A DNA stretch of 16,045 nucleotides from Deltaproteobacteria bacterium (GTDB lineage Bacteria; Desulfobacterota; DSM-4660; Desulfatiglandales; Desulfatiglandaceae), in NCBI GenBank assembly GCA_018644785.1, contig JABGPV010000105.1, forward strand, positions 1-16,045, written 5' to 3'. Below, piece by piece: positions 6,572 through 15,214 of the stretch; position 1 is the stretch's first letter; each line of letters starts with the position of its first letter. The translations under genes were made by a program, and so were the position numbers. The notes under the pieces were generated by a model. It made no database searches. It saw nothing but the letters and a program-made list of their open reading frames with translations, and had not been told where the DNA came from.

Positions 6572-6667
6572 TACAATGAAATGAGCTGTCTTCACTGAAT
6601 TGCGGTATTCTCAGAGTTTCTCGAAGGGCCGACCCGCCCGACTTTCCGTAGGTTTTTTCAGTCCCTC

Positions 6668-8392
6668 GTGAGTTATAAAGAGATGCCTTACGAAGTTCTT
6701 GCCAGAAAATGGCGTCCCCAGGTTTTTGAGGATGTCATCGGCCAGGAGCACATTACCCAGACATTGGTGAATGCCATTCTGACCGGCAGGCTGGCGCACG
6801 CCTATATTTTTGGTGGGCCCAGAGGTGTAGGCAAAACTTCCGTGGCCAGAATTTTTGCCAAGGCCATCAACTGTACCCGGGGAGAACCGGGAATACCCTG
6901 CAACCAGTGCCGGAGTTGCCGTGAAATAACAGCGGGTAATTCCATTGACGTACAGGAAATTGATGGCGCTTCCAACCGGGGCATCGATGAGATTCGGGAA
7001 CTTCGTGAAAACGCCAAATACATGCCTTCCGCCAGCCAGTACCGCATCTACATAATCGATGAAGTCCACATGTTGACCCTCCCGGCCTTTAACGCTCTTT
7101 TGAAAACCCTGGAAGAACCGCCACCCCATGTGAAGTTCATATTTGCCACCACCGAAAGCCACAAAGTTCCCATCACGATTCTCTCCCGCTGCCAGCGATT
7201 TGATTTCAAGCGGATCCCCCTGACCAAGATTGTCGCCTATCTGGAAAAAATCGCCAGACATGAGGACGTCAAAATCAGCACCACGGGCCTTTCCATGATT
7301 GCCAGAGAAGCGGAAGGGAGCATGAGAGATGCGGAAAGCCTTCTGGATCAGGTGATCTCATTTGCCGGGCAGAGAATTGAGGACAGCCAGGTGCCGGAGA
7401 TCCTGGGCATTATTGATCGCGGTCTTATCTTCGAGTCGTCGTCCGCTGTTATTGAAGGCGCTTCGCCCAGATGTCTGGCGGTGGTCGAAAAAATATACAA
7501 CCAAGGGTATGATATCAAAGAATTCTATCGTGCGCTGATGGCGCAGTTCAGAAACCTGTTGATCAGCTTGATTGCTCCTGAAGGACAGCTCATCGACATG
7601 AGTGAGAGCGACAAAGAGGAAATCAGACGTCAGGCTGAAATGGCCGGGGAGGAAAAGCTGCAGGTTGTATTGAATTTTCTGATTGCCAGGGAAGATGGCC
7701 TTCGATTTACAACCTATCCACGCCTGGTACTGGAAACCACCATGATTAAGCTGTGCAGCCTTGGTGACTACCTGTCATTTGGCGATATCATGAAAAAAAT
7801 TGCCGTTTTGGAAGAACGGCTGGTCTCCCTTTCACCCGGGCAACCCCGGGAAAACGGGAAAACCCTATCAGAAGCTCCCTCTGGTTGGTCCCCGAATGAC
7901 AAAGAAGCAGCAATCGGTAAAGCTGATATTGGCGAAACACCCATGGGTAAGGAGGACATTGAAGAATCCGGCCAGGCCGACTTGAAAAATCCGTCTGACC
8001 CATCCGCCAATGGAGAAAAAACCTGGGAGGATTTTCTTCAGTTTATTTTCGGTAAAAGCCAAATGCTCTACACCGTCCTCAAAGACTGGCACCTCAAGAA
8101 ACTCACTGAAGATCTATTGGAAATCGAAAGCGGCAATCATAAATTTTCTTCCGGTTATTTTGAGGAACAGGAAAAGATTGATCAACTGTCGGGGTATTGT
8201 CGAACGTTTTTTCAAAGGGATATCCGGGTAAAAATCAAGGTTAAACCGCAGGAATCGAACCTCGAAGAGGAGAGCGTTTCAAGCAAGAAAAAAAACACCA
8301 GCGCAACCGAATCATTTGAACTTCCACCTGAAGTTCGAGACGTGGCGCAAAATGTTCTGGATTTGTTTGAGGGCAATTTAATCAATAAATAA
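6668..8392 (+). CDS. dnaX: DNA polymerase III subunit gamma/tau
   Basis: Clamp-loader ATPase of the replicative polymerase, 574 aa. Visible features are the family start ([19 protein letters not shown]), Walker [10 protein letters not shown] (about 49-57), zinc-binding cysteines at 69, 78, 81 and 84, Walker B IIDEVH (129-134) and the SRC arginine-finger motif (about 173-175). A low-complexity linker (about 395-450) precedes a small C-terminal domain starting at WEDFLQFIF, so this is a tau-like full form. I kept GTG at 6668; ATG at 6683 is an alternative start, and neither has a strong Shine-Dalgarno site. A run of eight A near 8288-8295 is too close to the end to make a classic gamma form. 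It heads dnaX-ebfC-recR. Confidence 0.97.
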   Translation: MSYKEMPYEVLARKWRPQVFEDVIGQEHITQTLVNAILTGRLAHAYIFGGPRGVGKTSVARIFAKAINCTRGEPGIPCNQCRSCREITAGNSIDVQEIDGASNRGIDEIRELRENAKYMPSASQYRIYIIDEVHMLTLPAFNALLKTLEEPPPHVKFIFATTESHKVPITILSRCQRFDFKRIPLTKIVAYLEKIARHEDVKISTTGLSMIAREAEGSMRDAESLLDQVISFAGQRIEDSQVPEILGIIDRGLIFESSSAVIEGASPRCLAVVEKIYNQGYDIKEFYRALMAQFRNLLISLIAPEGQLIDMSESDKEEIRRQAEMAGEEKLQVVLNFLIAREDGLRFTTYPRLVLETTMIKLCSLGDYLSFGDIMKKIAVLEERLVSLSPGQPRENGKTLSEAPSGWSPNDKEAAIGKADIGETPMGKEDIEESGQADLKNPSDPSANGEKTWEDFLQFIFGKSQMLYTVLKDWHLKKLTEDLLEIESGNHKFSSGYFEEQEKIDQLSGYCRTFFQRDIRVKIKVKPQESNLEEESVSSKKKNTSATESFELPPEVRDVAQNVLDLFEGNLINK

Positions 8393-8414
8393 TGAACCAT
8401 CAAGGAGGAATCAA

Positions 8415-8744
8415 ATGAAAGGCATGCCGAACATGGGGCAGTTGATGAAGCAGGCCCAGAAGTTTCAATCTAAGATGACCAAGATTCAGGAAGAACTGGG
8501 GGAGAAGACCGTAGAGGCTTCCGCCGGGGGCGGTATGGTTTCCGTGGTGGCCAATGGGAAACAGGACCTCCTCTCCATCAAAATCGACCGTGAAGTGGTG
8601 GACCCGGAAGACGTGGAAATGCTGGAGGACCTGATCATGGCAGCGGTCAATGATGCGCTGACACAGGCCAGGGACATGATGAACGAAGGGATGGGGGAGC
8701 TCACCAAGGGGATGAATATCCCGGGAATGCCCGGTCTTACGTAA
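8415..8744 (+). CDS. ebfC: YbaB/EbfC family nucleoid-associated protein
   Basis: A 109-residue DNA-binding protein that dimerises into a tweezer-like fold and coats DNA without strong sequence specificity. The family pattern is clear: Met/Gln-rich N-terminal helix ([15 protein letters not shown]), the strand pair [15 protein letters not shown], the segment [20 protein letters not shown] and the helix [17 protein letters not shown] strong ribosome binding site AAGGAGG (8402-8408) sits 6 nt before the ATG. It lies between dnaX and recR, the usual operon position. The conserved linkage suggests a role tied to recombination or replication, though the exact function is not settled. Confidence 0.95.
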   Translation: MKGMPNMGQLMKQAQKFQSKMTKIQEELGEKTVEASAGGGMVSVVANGKQDLLSIKIDREVVDPEDVEMLEDLIMAAVNDALTQARDMMNEGMGELTKGMNIPGMPGLT

Positions 8745-8779
8745 AGGATGAAGGATGAGAGATGAAGGATGAAAAATGA
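8745..8779 (+). repeat. Five tandem AGGATGA-type heptamers between ebfC and recR
   Basis: Directly after the ebfC stop come five 7-nt units: AGGATGA, AGGATGA, GAGATGA, AGGATGA and AAAATGA, then GATGAGCC and the recR ATG. Every unit contains ATGA, an overlapping start and stop, and several contain AGGA, a ribosome-binding core. Because 7 is not a multiple of 3, starts and stops fall in all frames. Similar heptamer arrays are, as far as I recall, common between genes in Desulfobacterota. Confidence 0.8.
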
Positions 8780-8787
8780 GATGAGCC

Positions 8788-9399
8788 ATGGGAATTTACC
8801 CTGAACCGTTAGTCAAATTAATTGATCAGTTTACCAAACTCCCCGGGATTGGCCAGAAATCCGCCACGCGTATGGCACTTTTCGTTTTGCGAAGCAATCG
8901 AGGACTGGCAGAAGATCTGGCCCGGAGCTTGATCGAAGTCAAAGAAAAAATCCGCTTCTGTTCAGTCTGTTTCAATCTGACCGATGAAGATCCCTGTGCC
9001 GTCTGCCAAAACGAGCAGCGCGCCGACGGGACCCTCTGCGTGGTTGAAACCCCCGGGGACCAGATGGCCCTGGAGGAATCCGGCGTTTACCGGGGCAGGT
9101 ACCATATTTTGCATGGTGTGCTCTCCCCTCTGGACGGTATCGGCCCTGAAGACCTGAAGATCGACAGGCTTCTGGGGCGACTGGAGAGGGAGAAAATTGA
9201 AGAGATTATTCTGGCAACCAATCCCACCACCGGCGGTGAAACCACGGCTTCCTTCATTGCCGGATTACTTTCGGAAAAGAATCCCGGGGTCAGGATTTCA
9301 AGGATCGCCCTGGGTGTACCCATGGGGGGTGATCTCAAGTTTATGGACACCATGACCCTCCAGCATGCGCTTAAAAGACGTGTTCAAATCCCGCAATGA
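8788..9399 (+). CDS. recR: Recombination mediator protein RecR
   Basis: DNA-binding ring protein that works with RecF and RecO to load RecA at single-strand gaps. The helix-hairpin-helix LPGIGQKSATRMAL is at residues 18-31. The zinc finger uses Cys58, Cys61, Cys70 and Cys73, and the Toprim domain starts at LCVVETPGDQMALEESG (83-99). The C-terminal Walker-B-like part GVPMGGDLKFMDTMTL is present. Length (203 aa) is typical. The ATG lies just after the heptamer array and lacks a separate clear Shine-Dalgarno site, so translation may be coupled through the array. Its TGA overlaps the start of the next gene (ATGA, 9396-9399). Confidence 0.97.
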   Translation: MGIYPEPLVKLIDQFTKLPGIGQKSATRMALFVLRSNRGLAEDLARSLIEVKEKIRFCSVCFNLTDEDPCAVCQNEQRADGTLCVVETPGDQMALEESGVYRGRYHILHGVLSPLDGIGPEDLKIDRLLGRLEREKIEEIILATNPTTGGETTASFIAGLLSEKNPGVRISRIALGVPMGGDLKFMDTMTLQHALKRRVQIPQ

Positions 9400-10775
9400 T
9401 TTCAAAAACCCTTCTTAAAGAATTATCCGGCATTGTCGGCAAAAAGTACCTGTTGACCACCCAAAAGGACAAGGTCGAATTTTCCGCCGACGCCACCAAA
9501 ATAGCCCACATGCCCGATGTGGTTGCGTTTCCTGAAAACAGCGAACAGATCTCCCGCATCCTTCGGCTGGCAACGGAGAATGGATTCCCTGTCGTTCCCA
9601 GAGGGGCGGGTACAGGGATGAGCGGGGGCGCGGTACCGGTTCACGGGGGTGTCGTGCTGGCCATGGACCGCCTGAACCGGATTCTCTCCGTGGACCGGGA
9701 CAACTTAATCGCGAAAGCTGAACCCGGTGTCATAACAGCCGATCTTCAGCAGGCCGTTGAGGCACAGGGCCTTTTTTATCCGCCTGATCCGGCCAGTTTG
9801 AAAGTCTCAACCCTCGGAGGAAATATAGCGGAATGTGCCGGTGGGCTTCGGGCCGTTAAATACGGGGTCACCCGGGACTATGTGCTGGGGCTCACCATCG
9901 TATTGCCCACCGGGGAAATCATCAAAACAGGTGTGGAAACCCGAAAAGGTGTTGCGGGTTACGATCTGGTCCGATTGATTGCGGGATCTGAAGGAACCCT
10001 TGCGGTCATCACCGCCATGACCCTTCGCCTGGTGCCGAAGCCCGAGACCAAACGCACCATGGTGGCCTTTTTTGAAAATGTATCCCTGGCAGTCCAAACG
10101 GTCTCAAAGATAATCCGCCATAAGATTGTTCCCGCCATTTTAGAGTTCATGGACCGACTGTGCATCGATTGCGTGAGGGAAGAGATGCACCTCGATCTGC
10201 CGGAGAATTCCGGCGCCATGCTGCTGATCGAAGTGGATGGCGTCCCTGATTTGGTGGCGCACCAGGCGCGAATTATCGAGGATTTATGTGGGGATGCCAT
10301 GGCATTTAAGGCGGCAAAAAACCCTGAAAGTGCAGAGGAGCTTTGGGAGGCGAGACGGAATGTATCGCCATCCCTTCTCAAGTTAAGGCCCCATAAAATC
10401 AACGAAGATATTGTGGTGCCTCGAAGCAGCCTGGCGGAACTGGTATCATTTCTGGAAATTGTTTCCCTGAAATACGGGCTCCCCATTCCCGCCTTTGGCC
10501 ATGCCGGAGATGGAAACATCCATGTGAACATCATGCTTGACAAAGAAGACCCCGTCCAGCTGAAAAACGGTCACACCATTGTCAGAGCGCTTTTTGAGAA
10601 AGTCATCGACATGGGAGGCACCATTACGGGTGAGCATGGTATCGGCATCACCAAAGCGCCCTATCTGGAAATGGAAATTCCCGTTGATGGCATTCAACTG
10701 ATGAAGCGTATCAAAAAAGCGTTTGATCCGGAAGGCATCCTGAATCCCGGCAAGATCTTTTCCAGAGATTTATGA
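9396..10775 (+). CDS. FAD-linked oxidase, GlcD/D-lactate dehydrogenase type
   Basis: A 459-residue flavoprotein of the glycolate oxidase GlcD/D-2-hydroxyacid dehydrogenase family. The FAD_binding_4 domain (about 35-180) has the pyrophosphate loop PRGAGTGMSGGAVPVHGG and the segment PPDPASLKVSTLGGNIAE. The FAD-oxidase C-terminal domain ends with FGHAGDGNIHVN (about 366-377) and GEHGIG (about 412-417), which bind substrate and metal in this family. No Fe-S partner (GlcF or LutA-like) is adjacent, so the electron acceptor and the exact 2-hydroxyacid (glycolate, lactate or other) cannot be read from the sequence. The 4-nt ATGA overlap with recR indicates translational coupling. Its stop overlaps that of the convergent membrane protein gene. 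Confidence 0.93.
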   Translation: MISKTLLKELSGIVGKKYLLTTQKDKVEFSADATKIAHMPDVVAFPENSEQISRILRLATENGFPVVPRGAGTGMSGGAVPVHGGVVLAMDRLNRILSVDRDNLIAKAEPGVITADLQQAVEAQGLFYPPDPASLKVSTLGGNIAECAGGLRAVKYGVTRDYVLGLTIVLPTGEIIKTGVETRKGVAGYDLVRLIAGSEGTLAVITAMTLRLVPKPETKRTMVAFFENVSLAVQTVSKIIRHKIVPAILEFMDRLCIDCVREEMHLDLPENSGAMLLIEVDGVPDLVAHQARIIEDLCGDAMAFKAAKNPESAEELWEARRNVSPSLLKLRPHKINEDIVVPRSSLAELVSFLEIVSLKYGLPIPAFGHAGDGNIHVNIMLDKEDPVQLKNGHTIVRALFEKVIDMGGTITGEHGIGITKAPYLEMEIPVDGIQLMKRIKKAFDPEGILNPGKIFSRDL

Positions 10776-11168
10776 CTTCGGCTTTTGGGTCTTCCGGTTT
10801 GAATCTTCATCGAGATTACCCATCAGCTTTTCCATGGTTTTTCTTGTGGCCCACCGCAAAAAGATTCTTGTGTAATCGGCCCCTGCCAGATACATTCCCA
10901 GAATGAAAACCAGATGGGACAGGCCGTAGGTCAGTGGGCCCCCGATAATTACAATCATGGGCTTTTCCAAATGGATTGAAACAATTCCCAGGAGTGCCAC
11001 CGCGGGCCAGCCGATGATGTAGCTGATTCCGATGGCCACAATGCCCGCTATGGCGCGCGGGCTCGGTCTTTTTTTGAAGGGGCTCAAGTCAGCCTTGTCG
11101 GCGATGGCCTTCTGCACAAACCTGGTGGCGGCTGCTTTCCTGAGGATTTTCTGAGTGATGCGGTTCAT
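10770..11168 (-). CDS. Small integral membrane protein of unknown function
   Basis: A 132-residue protein with a basic N-terminus (about 1-37), two hydrophobic stretches (about 38-66, IAGIVAIGISYIIGWPAVAL, and 70-97, IVIIGGPLTYGLSHLVFILG) and a basic, Arg/Lys-rich C-terminal tail. The reading frame stays open upstream to 11579, but that part is antisense to the exporter gene and does not look like protein. The Met at 11168 is the sensible start, though its ribosome binding site is weak. It is divergent from the exporter gene (78 nt between starts) and its stop overlaps the stop of the FAD oxidase gene. I do not recognise a named family. It could be an accessory membrane factor for the exporter locus, which is only a positional inference. 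Confidence 0.7.
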   Translation of the reverse strand: MNRITQKILRKAAATRFVQKAIADKADLSPFKKRPSPRAIAGIVAIGISYIIGWPAVALLGIVSIHLEKPMIVIIGGPLTYGLSHLVFILGMYLAGADYTRIFLRWATRKTMEKLMGNLDEDSNRKTQKPKS

Positions 11169-11246
11169 TTGCTTACTTGGAGAATCCCATAATGGCTTCA
11201 AACAAAATGGTTTTATAACCCTAAACCTGCTATATAAGCAACCATA

Positions 11247-14200
11247 ATGAAATCCATTAAAATCCATTTCCCCTTTCTGATCACTGTATTGGCCGTGATG
11301 GCGGTGCTGCTCGCAGTCGCTCTTTTTCGCATGGAAATCGACACGGACATCACTAAATATCTTCCACAAAGCGATCCGGTCATCGCTGATGCCGAGCATG
11401 TCTTCAAGAATCATCCCATCCAGGACCGTTTGATTATCGATATCGGCATTCAGAAGGAAAATTTGGCGCTTCTGCTGGCGTGCAGTCGGTTTGTGGAGCA
11501 GAAACTGACGCAAAGCGGCCTGTTTAAACAGGTGGGCATTAAAGACTTTCAAAAGGTCATGCCGGACCTCATGGCCCACGTTTTGAATAATCTCCCGATC
11601 ATGTTTGATGAAACAGAACTTGAAGACAAGGTGGCGCCGTTGCTGACATCTGAAAAGATCAGTAAAGTGGTAAAAGATAATTACAACAAACTGCTGGATC
11701 TGGAGGGCATCGGACGTTCTGAAACCATTTCAAAAGACCCCCTGGCACTCTCCAACACGGTTCTGGCCCGCCTCTCCTCCCTGGCCCCGGCCAATAATAT
11801 TCGATTCCATGGGGGGCAACTCATATCTTCTGATGGAAAACACCTCCTTTTGGTTGCCACACCCAAGGGATCAGGAATGGATACCGCATTGGCGCGTAAA
11901 CTGTCTGCGCTATTGTCGACCACTGCCCGGGAATTGGCCGACCAATTTGGAGATGCTGAAAACCCTGTTGTCCTGATACCCATGGGCGCCTATCGCGCGG
12001 CACTGGACAATGAAGTCATCGCCAGAGAGGACAGTGAAAGGGCGATACTGCTGGCCGGTATAGGGATTGCGTTGCTGCTGATTTTTGCTTTTCCAAGACC
12101 CCTTTTGGGGCTCTTTGCGTTCTTGCCGGCGCTTTTCGGGTCTGTGGCCGCTTTGTTCGTCCTTGCCCTTCTGGAACGGTCAATCTCCATTATGGCCCTG
12201 GGGTTCGGCGGTGCGATCATCGCCATCACCGTGGACCACGGCATCGCCTTTCTGCTCTTCCTGGACCGTCCTAAACCCACAAGGGGAAAGGCGGCGGCCC
12301 GGGAAATATGGTCCGTGGGTCTGGTGGCGGCGCTCACCACCATGGGGGCGTTCGGCGCCCTGATTTTTAGTGACTTTCCTATTTTTGAACAGTTGGGCCG
12401 GTTCACGGCCCTGGGCATAGGATTCTCTTTCCTCTTTGTTCATGCGGTTTTTCCGCTGATTTTCCCCGAAATGCCGCCGGGCCCAAAACGATCTCTGCCG
12501 CTTCGAAAAGGGGTGCAGAGGTTTGCCGGTCTTGGCGTGAAAGGGGCCTTAGGGGCCGTTATGTTAATGATTTTCATGATCTTTTTTGCGCGGCCCGAAT
12601 TTCTGGTGAGTTTAAGTGCCATGAACACCGTCAGTGAAGAGACCCTTGCCGCCGAAAAAACCCTTAACCGAATCTGGGGAGAAGGTATCTTTGAAAACAT
12701 TTTCCTGATGACGAAGGGCAGGCATGTTTCGGATCTTCAAGCTATGGGAGACAACATACTGCCAATGCTGAACCAGGATCTTATCTCAAGTATGCTGGTT
12801 TCGGGATTTATGCCGTCCATGGTCTTCCCCGGGGAAAAAAGGGCGACGGAGAACCTTCTGGCGTGGCGGTCTTTCTGGAACCCCAAACGGGTTGGGCAAT
12901 TGAAGGAAGACCTGAAAGAAGCCTCCGCAAGGGTTGGGTTCAGGCCGAAGGCTTTCGAACCCTTTCTGGAAACCCTCTCAGATAAAAGCTACCGGGTCAA
13001 ATCCACGGAAATCGGGCCGGAATTCTACCCCATGCTGGGTATTCGTCAAAATTCCGAAAACTCCCGATGGGTGCAGTTTTCAACCCTGAAACCCGGGCCG
13101 GCCTACGACGCCTTAGGTTTTTACGACCGATACGGACCCTATGGGAAAATATTCGATCCGACCTTTTTTTCCCAGAGGCTGGGGGGGCTTTTATTTTCAA
13201 CGTTCTTGAACATGTTATGGATCATCGGTTTAAGTGTCATTGTTCTGCTTTATATCTACTTTCTGGACTGGCGCCTGGTGGTGGTTTCGCTCATACCTGT
13301 TCTTTTTGCGCTGGTCTGTACGTTGGGAACCCTGAACCTCATGGCCCGTCCCCTGGATATCCCCGGATTGATGCTTTCCATCGTGGTCATCGGTATGGGA
13401 ATTGACTATTCGCTGTTCATGGTAAGGGCTCACCAGCGATACGCCACTGAGGATCATCCGTCTTTTCAATTGATTAAGATGACCGTTTTCATGGCATCCT
13501 CCTCCACCATCATTGGTTTCGGGGTTTTGTGCTTTTCCCGGCACGCCCTTCTCAGAAGCGCAGGATTGACGTCACTTCTGGGAATTGCCTATTCCCTGGC
13601 GGGCGCCTTTATCATTTTGCCGCCGGTTCTCAAATTCCTGTTTCGCGAGCCCCCGGAAAAGGCCGGAAAGACGTTACCCCTTCACCGGGCAGTCCTCAGG
13701 CGTTACCGCAATCTGGAGGCCTATCCGAGATGTTTTGCGCGCTTTAAAATGATGGTGGACCCCATGTTTAAAGAGCTTCCCCAATTTCTTGATGATAACT
13801 TGAACCCGAAGACCGTTTTGGATGTCGGTACCGGCTACGGTGTGCCCGCCTGCTGGTTTCTGGAACGATTTCCGGAGGCAAAGGTTTTCGGCATTGATCC
13901 CGGTGGGGAAAGGGTTCGCGTGGCATCCATGGCAGTGGGGAAAAGAGGCCGGATTGAGCAGGATGCAGCCCCCCATGTTCCAACGGCGCCGGCGCTGGCG
14001 GATGGGGCTATCATGCTGGACATGCTCCACTATTTATCGGATGATGTCCTGGCCCTCACCCTTGAGCGGCTTCACATGAATCTCAGCCAGGGCGGATGGC
14101 TTCTGATTCGTGTGGCTGCGCCCACTGAAGGTCGTTATTCATGGCCGTGGAAACTGGAGGCGCTCAAATCCAGACTTTCCCGAACTTCCCTGTATTACAG

Positions 14201-14312
14201 GCCCACCGGCATGCTGGTGGAAATGCTCACAAGCACCGGTTTCCGGATGAAACACAACACCCCCTCCGGGTCAAGGGGAGAATCCGTCTGGTTGATGGCT
14301 GAAAAAGGTTGA
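11247..14312 (+). CDS. RND/MMPL family exporter fused to a SAM-dependent methyltransferase
   Basis: A 1021-residue protein with two parts. Residues 1 to about 810 form a complete RND/MMPL (HAE-type) transporter. It has TM1 at about 8-28, a first extracytoplasmic domain, a five-helix block (about 262-411) with the acidic TM4 residue in ITVDHGIAFLL, and TM7 (about 435-453). A second extracytoplasmic domain and a second helix block (about 648-802) with GMGIDYSLFMVRAHQRY follow. Residues about 838-1021 are a class I methyltransferase with motif I VLDVGTGYG (857-865), post-I VFGIDP, and motif IV-like AIMLDMLHYLSDD. The methyltransferase would lie in the cytoplasm. Relatives of the exporter move lipids or polyene-like products. 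The substrate is unknown. The reading frame is continuous with no sign of a sequencing fusion. No clear Shine-Dalgarno site precedes the ATG at 11247. Confidence 0.88.
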   Translation: MKSIKIHFPFLITVLAVMAVLLAVALFRMEIDTDITKYLPQSDPVIADAEHVFKNHPIQDRLIIDIGIQKENLALLLACSRFVEQKLTQSGLFKQVGIKDFQKVMPDLMAHVLNNLPIMFDETELEDKVAPLLTSEKISKVVKDNYNKLLDLEGIGRSETISKDPLALSNTVLARLSSLAPANNIRFHGGQLISSDGKHLLLVATPKGSGMDTALARKLSALLSTTARELADQFGDAENPVVLIPMGAYRAALDNEVIAREDSERAILLAGIGIALLLIFAFPRPLLGLFAFLPALFGSVAALFVLALLERSISIMALGFGGAIIAITVDHGIAFLLFLDRPKPTRGKAAAREIWSVGLVAALTTMGAFGALIFSDFPIFEQLGRFTALGIGFSFLFVHAVFPLIFPEMPPGPKRSLPLRKGVQRFAGLGVKGALGAVMLMIFMIFFARPEFLVSLSAMNTVSEETLAAEKTLNRIWGEGIFENIFLMTKGRHVSDLQAMGDNILPMLNQDLISSMLVSGFMPSMVFPGEKRATENLLAWRSFWNPKRVGQLKEDLKEASARVGFRPKAFEPFLETLSDKSYRVKSTEIGPEFYPMLGIRQNSENSRWVQFSTLKPGPAYDALGFYDRYGPYGKIFDPTFFSQRLGGLLFSTFLNMLWIIGLSVIVLLYIYFLDWRLVVVSLIPVLFALVCTLGTLNLMARPLDIPGLMLSIVVIGMGIDYSLFMVRAHQRYATEDHPSFQLIKMTVFMASSSTIIGFGVLCFSRHALLRSAGLTSLLGIAYSLAGAFIILPPVLKFLFREPPEKAGKTLPLHRAVLRRYRNLEAYPRCFARFKMMVDPMFKELPQFLDDNLNPKTVLDVGTGYGVPACWFLERFPEAKVFGIDPGGERVRVASMAVGKRGRIEQDAAPHVPTAPALADGAIMLDMLHYLSDDVLALTLERLHMNLSQGGWLLIRVAAPTEGRYSWPWKLEALKSRLSRTSLYYRPTGMLVEMLTSTGFRMKHNTPSGSRGESVWLMAEKG

Positions 14313-14323
14313 AGGATAATCCC

Positions 14324-15136
14324 ATGTTGTCTAATTCTCTTTCACCCGCGCATCTCTTGGGCTTCGCCTCATTTTTTGCGGCGTTTGTGCTGGCCTTTTT
14401 TGATGTGGCCCTGGCGGTGGCGCCCCTGCTCCTGTTCGTGGCTCTCTGCATGGTGGCGCCTTTCCTGCCGCGATTCAGCTTTTTTCTCCCCATTATCAGC
14501 CGGGGAAACTCAGGTCAAAAGGCCGTATCTATCACCTTTGATGACGGTCCCGACCCATTTTCCACCGAACCGCTGCTGGCGCTTCTTGAGCAGCATGGGG
14601 TCAAAGCGACTTTTTTTGTTGTTGGAAAAAAGGCGGCTAATCATCCTCAACTAATCAAAAAAATACTTAAAAGGGGCCATTTGCTGGGAAATCATTCCTA
14701 CAGCCATGACAACCTTTGCATGCTCAAAAGCAGCAAACACCTGTTTAGGGAAATCAGCGCCGCACAGGAAGTTCTGGCGCGGTTTCACGTCAGGCCTCTG
14801 GCTTTTCGGCCCCCCGTGGGTATCACCAACCCAAAGCTTTGGCGGGTGCTCAAGGAACTGGGAATGGTCAATGTAAACTTCAGCTGCCGTGGATTGGATG
14901 CGGGAAACAGACGGCTCAATGGGCTTTCAAGATGTGTGCTCAAACATTTGCAGAGCGATCATATCATTGCGCTCCATGATGTTATGCCGAAAAGGCGTGC
15001 ATCATTAAAGCTGTGGTTGAATGAAATTGATAAAGTGCTTCAGGGCATCAAAGACCGGGGGCTGAAGGTGCTTCCTCTCTCGGAGCTCATCGGGCGACCG
15101 GTGATGATTTGCCCCCCTTCTCCTATGGATAACTGA
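14324..15136 (+). CDS. Membrane-anchored polysaccharide deacetylase (NodB domain)
   Basis: A 270-residue carbohydrate esterase family 4 protein that would remove N-acetyl or similar groups from a glycan or glycolipid outside the cytoplasm. Two hydrophobic segments (about 10-30 and 32-52) anchor it. Catalytic motifs are TFDDGPD (71-77, catalytic base and metal Asp), HSYSH (124-128, metal His), RPPVG (162-166) and LHD (217-219). I chose ATG at 14324 because GAAGGA (14311-14316) sits 7 nt before it. The TTG at 14309 would overlap the upstream stop and lacks support. It starts 11 nt after the exporter-methyltransferase gene, so the two are almost surely one operon and may modify and export the same product. 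Confidence 0.92.
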   Translation: MLSNSLSPAHLLGFASFFAAFVLAFFDVALAVAPLLLFVALCMVAPFLPRFSFFLPIISRGNSGQKAVSITFDDGPDPFSTEPLLALLEQHGVKATFFVVGKKAANHPQLIKKILKRGHLLGNHSYSHDNLCMLKSSKHLFREISAAQEVLARFHVRPLAFRPPVGITNPKLWRVLKELGMVNVNFSCRGLDAGNRRLNGLSRCVLKHLQSDHIIALHDVMPKRRASLKLWLNEIDKVLQGIKDRGLKVLPLSELIGRPVMICPPSPMDN

Positions 15137-15144
15137 AAAAAAGC

Positions 15145-15173
15145 TTGACAGAAATCCCGATAGCGTTTATCTA
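15145..15173 (+). promoter_or_regulatory. Sigma70-type promoter of the CI/S24 regulator gene
   Basis: A consensus -35 TTGACA (15145-15150), a 17-nt spacer and a -10 TATCTA (15168-15173) lie 41 nt before the ATG at 15215. The -10 box is inside a 16-bp palindrome (15165-15180), which suggests repression at this site. The promoter begins just after the stop of the deacetylase gene, so the regulator has its own start. Confidence 0.6.
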
Positions 15174-15180
15174 TATAAAC
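15165..15180. promoter_or_regulatory. Operator-like palindrome O1 over the regulator promoter
   Basis: GTTTAT-CTAT-ATAAAC is a perfect inverted repeat with 6-nt arms and a 4-nt spacer, overlapping the -10 box of the regulator promoter. Size and position fit a dimeric helix-turn-helix repressor site. A near-copy lies downstream of the same gene at 15897-15912. Confidence 0.6.
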
Positions 15181-15214
15181 ACTTTGTTAACTTTTATCTG
15201 CTTTTAGGGATCCC

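Noticed and set aside
6572..6667. Possible SRP (4.5S/scr) RNA between the tRNAs and dnaX, as in Bacillus.
   Set aside because: The space is only 96 nt and lacks the conserved SRP core (GTCAGG with CCGGAAGG and AGCAGCC) or a long hairpin of the right shape.
6611..7261. 216-aa minus-strand open frame over the dnaX N-terminus.
   Set aside because: It is antisense to the most conserved part of dnaX, so its openness reflects dnaX codon use.
8288..8295. Run of eight A in dnaX as a programmed frameshift or slippage site producing gamma.
   Set aside because: It lies at about codon 541 of 574, so slippage would trim only the tail. Known gamma sites are well upstream, and no stimulatory hairpin or upstream ribosome binding element is obvious.
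9959..10543. 194-aa minus-strand open frame over the FAD oxidase gene.
   Set aside because: Ser/Met/Arg-rich shadow composition, fully inside a conserved gene on the other strand.
11169..11579. Upstream extension of the minus-strand membrane protein frame to 269 aa.
   Set aside because: The added part is antisense to the exporter N-terminus and has no protein-like conserved pattern. The Met at 11168 gives a natural membrane protein start.
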